Below the pieces are notes generated by a model, which was not told the DNA's origin, ran no database searches, and saw nothing but the letters and a program-made list of their open reading frames with translations. The translations under genes were made by a program, and so were the position numbers. From positions 10,666,599 to 10,730,598 of the forward strand of contig NC_088177.1 in NCBI RefSeq assembly GCF_028769735.1: a stretch of DNA of 64,000 bases. Direction: 5' to 3'. Positions within the stretch are counted from its first letter, which is position 1, and each line of letters begins with the position of its first letter. This document shows, one piece after another, positions 61,706 to 64,000 of this stretch. The stretch is from Zonotrichia leucophrys gambelii (Eukaryota; Chordata; Aves; Passeriformes; Passerellidae).

Positions 61706-61925
61706 AATCCCAGAATCCCAGAATCATTAAGGTTGGAAAAGGCCTCCAAGGTCATTGAGTCCAACCTGTGGCTGATCCCCACCTTGTCACCCAGCCTAGA
61801 GCACTGAGTGCTACATCCAGGAGATCCTTGAGCACCACCAGGGATGGGGACTCCAACACTTCCTTGGCAGCCCCTTCCAATGCCCAGCAACCCAGTCTGG
61901 GAAGAAATTCTTACCTAAAACACAG
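61706..61925 (-). mobile_element. CR1 LINE fragment, minus strand
   Basis: Starts with two repeats of the tail unit (ATCCCAGAATCCCAGAATC) and continues TTAAGGTTGGAAAAGGCCTC, ATTGAGTCCAACCTGTGGC and GAGCACCACCAGGGATGGGG, to AATTCTTACCTAAAAC. About 220 bp of a CR1 3' end in reverse. Confidence 0.94.
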
Positions 61926-63639
61926 CTAGTCACTGTTTACAACAAAGAGAGTAAAAATTAGGTAAAATATTCATCCCTTGAAGTGACAGAAAAATTCTAA
62001 TTTTACCTTGGCAATGAAGATGGAACTTCATGGAAAGTCTCCACTAGGAAATGCTGTGGTGGGAAGCCTGAAGAGTAAGGAAGGTTTTGGTGGTCAGAAT
62101 GGAATTACCTGCCTGGGAAGAGAGCAGGTAATTCCAAACTCTTCCAAACACCCGAACCACTAAAGCTGGGTGGGAGGTCACTGCTGAAAGTGAGGTGAAT
62201 TCACAAATTTTGGTTCCAAAGAAAGGAGAAAACCCATCCTCATTCTAAATCTGTAATTCAAAACTTGCAATCAAGTCCATATTTCTTTGAAGGGACTAAT
62301 TTAATTTGCTCCTTTTTTTGACTTGGCCTCATTTTATTTTTTATTTGCCGTGTCACTATAGTTTATGTAAAGAATTTACACTTTGATAATTAAATCAGAA
62401 GTTAGAACTCTTTAGAGGTTTTTATTTGTTCTAAGAATTCTAAAGCAATTTTACCAAAGTTCAATAGAGTAGGAAGAAGATTAGGCCACCAAATGAAAGA
62501 AATGCAAATGATCTTCAAAAGCTGGCATCCTTCCATCTTATCTTTGAGAGTGGATAAATCCACTTTGATACCAGGATTTAATAAAGAGATCAAAAAAGTC
62601 CACATCCTTATATCTGATGTTATTCAGGCAATATTGTTGTTGAAATAGTTCTAAGAATGGAACCTCAGCCAGCGAATGCACAGCATTAGCTCTACATTTG
62701 CAGAACTCCTGGGACTGAGGCACACAGGGAAACACAAGGTTTGGAGCTCCCCAATTCCTCTTTCTCTTTGAAAAAGAAGTTTTACAACAAAAGAAGTTTA
62801 CATCCCACAAGAAGACTTTCCACATGACCAATTAGATATAAAATAATCTATACCTTAGGTTTGACAAGAGATGGTCTGAAGGCCTCCAGTTGAAAATAAA
62901 AAAGTGGAAGGGGAAAGAGAAACAGGAGACCAGACTTTGAGCCACTGTAGGTATGAGCACATGGCTTGCAACTGTTTGTATTCATTATGAAACCAGAAGA
63001 GTACAAACTCTTTTAATTTTAATGCTAAGTCCATAATTTGTCTTGCAAATGTTCTATGAGACCACACTAAAACCATTAATTGTATAGTTTCTTATGAAGA
63101 GAGAGAGAACAAACAGGAAGAGCAGTCTTGAATGATAAAATGTCTGAGGGATCTGGTGGGAATTCTTCACATAAGATGTATTCTTCTTTAGGGAACAGCT
63201 GTAGATCTAAACAGATGGGCTTATATAAGTAGAATTGGCAGCTCCACAGATAGCTGCTTTCTCTTCTATATGATTTTTCAGACTTGCCAGGGTATTCAGG
63301 ACCACTCTGCTTAATTATTCTTAACATTTTGCCCATTTCATATGTTCACAATATAATGGGCAAATATAAAAATAATTTAAGCAAACTGCAGTTTAAATCT
63401 CAATAAAAACAATCCATTTTATTCCAACAAAACCCTTAAAGAGGGAACTGCCTATTTTATTAATGTTAATCCATCTGTTTGCAGTAGCTCCTTTGGAAGT
63501 ATTTGTTTTGCTTAGAAATACCCAAACTGATTATGCATGTGGCAGTAGATGGGCTGAGCTGTGTTCAGTGATTTTAAATCACTGAGCATATGAAGGTGCT
63601 TTTACTTTAGTTGGGCCAGGACTACAGAAGGCATCAAAT
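61926..63639. other. unique non-coding DNA, no gene seen
   Basis: AT-rich, with short minus-strand open frames (under 100 codons) only. No repeat or motif that can be supported. Confidence 0.5.
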
Positions 63640-64000
63640 GCTTGAATCCCAGACTAGAGCATCTCCTCTGTGAAATCAGGCTGAGAAATTTGGGATTATT
63701 CAGAAGAGAAGGTTGTGTGGAGACCTCAAAGCCCCTTTCAGTATCTAAAGGGGCACAGGGAAGCTGGAGAAGGACTCTGTCAGGAAATCACAGTACAAGG
63801 AGGGAAAAGGTTCAAACTGACAGAGGGTAGGTTTAGATGTGATATTAGCAAGATATTCTTCCTTGTGAGGGTGGGGAGGCCCTGGCACAGGGTGCCCAGA
63901 GAAGCTGTGGCTGCCCCATCCTTGGAAGTGTCCAAGGCCAGGCTGGATGGGCTTGGAGCACCCTGGGATGGTGGAAGGTCCCATGGCAGGCAATGGAATG
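63640..64000 (+). mobile_element. CR1 LINE 3' fragment, plus strand, cut by the window end
   Basis: Follows the CR1 3' consensus from GAGCATCTCCTCTGTGA through GGAGACCTCAAAGCCCCTTT, TTCAAACTGACAGAGGGTAG, AGATATTCTTCCTTGTGAGG, AGGCCCTGGCACAGGGTGCC and TCCAAGGCCAGGCTGGATGG to GGATGGTGGAAGGTCCCATG. It is the best-preserved CR1 copy here. The last 50-100 bp of the element should lie just beyond the window. Confidence 0.95.

Overview
The window looks like a gene-free stretch of a bird chromosome, most likely a songbird (Passeriformes). The evidence is about a dozen fragments of the bird CR1 LINE, several with the typical 3' end (…TTTAAGGTCCCTTCCAACCC…, TTCTATGATT), together with solo LTRs and small proviral remnants that I recognise as passerine endogenous-retrovirus (ERV) types. 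The sequence is AT-rich with few CpGs. I found no exon, protein-coding gene, rRNA, tRNA or CRISPR array that I can support. All open reading frames are short (217 codons at most), lack recognisable domains, and many lie inside LTRs or CR1 copies. Bacterial-style features do not apply.

Layout. 1-6.5 kb: a CR1 tail, then unique DNA. 6.5-7.2 kb: two different minus-strand LTRs lying end to end. 7.2-11.2 kb: unique DNA with one CR1 copy. 11.27-12.10 kb: a very short minus-strand ERV remnant (LTR, about 260 bp, deleted LTR) between perfect 6-bp target-site duplications (TSDs). 12.2-21 kb: two CR1 copies, a 37-40 bp minisatellite and two strong palindromes. 21.05-21.49 kb: an LTR followed by a tRNA-Trp-type primer-binding site. 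22.05-22.48 kb: a CpG-dense unique block. 26.02-26.74 kb: a complete miniature LTR element (LTR, primer-binding site, repeat leader, polypurine tract, LTR) with a perfect 6-bp TSD and no coding capacity. 27-32 kb: minus-strand CR1 copies. 35.9-36.6 kb: a solo LTR with a 5-bp TSD. 39.67-40.89 kb: one LTR inserted inside another. 42.79-42.89 kb: three consecutive palindromes. 43-49 kb: degraded CR1 copies and a solo LTR at 46.45-46.84 kb. 52.5-53.1 kb: a shortened LTR inserted into a CR1 copy. 58.2-58.85 kb: an LTR and a CR1 copy. 59.6-60.1 kb: an AT-rich block with many homeodomain-type cores. 61.7 and 63.6-64 kb: CR1 copies, the last cut by the window edge.

Nothing here works together as a pathway. 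The content is a layered record of retroelement insertion, with nesting that gives relative ages, set in unique DNA that may hold distal regulatory elements. The most unusual objects are the miniature non-coding LTR element at 26 kb, which keeps the cis signals for reverse transcription and integration, and the similarly reduced element at 11.3-12.1 kb. Sequence identities are judged by eye, and family assignments come from recognition rather than database search.
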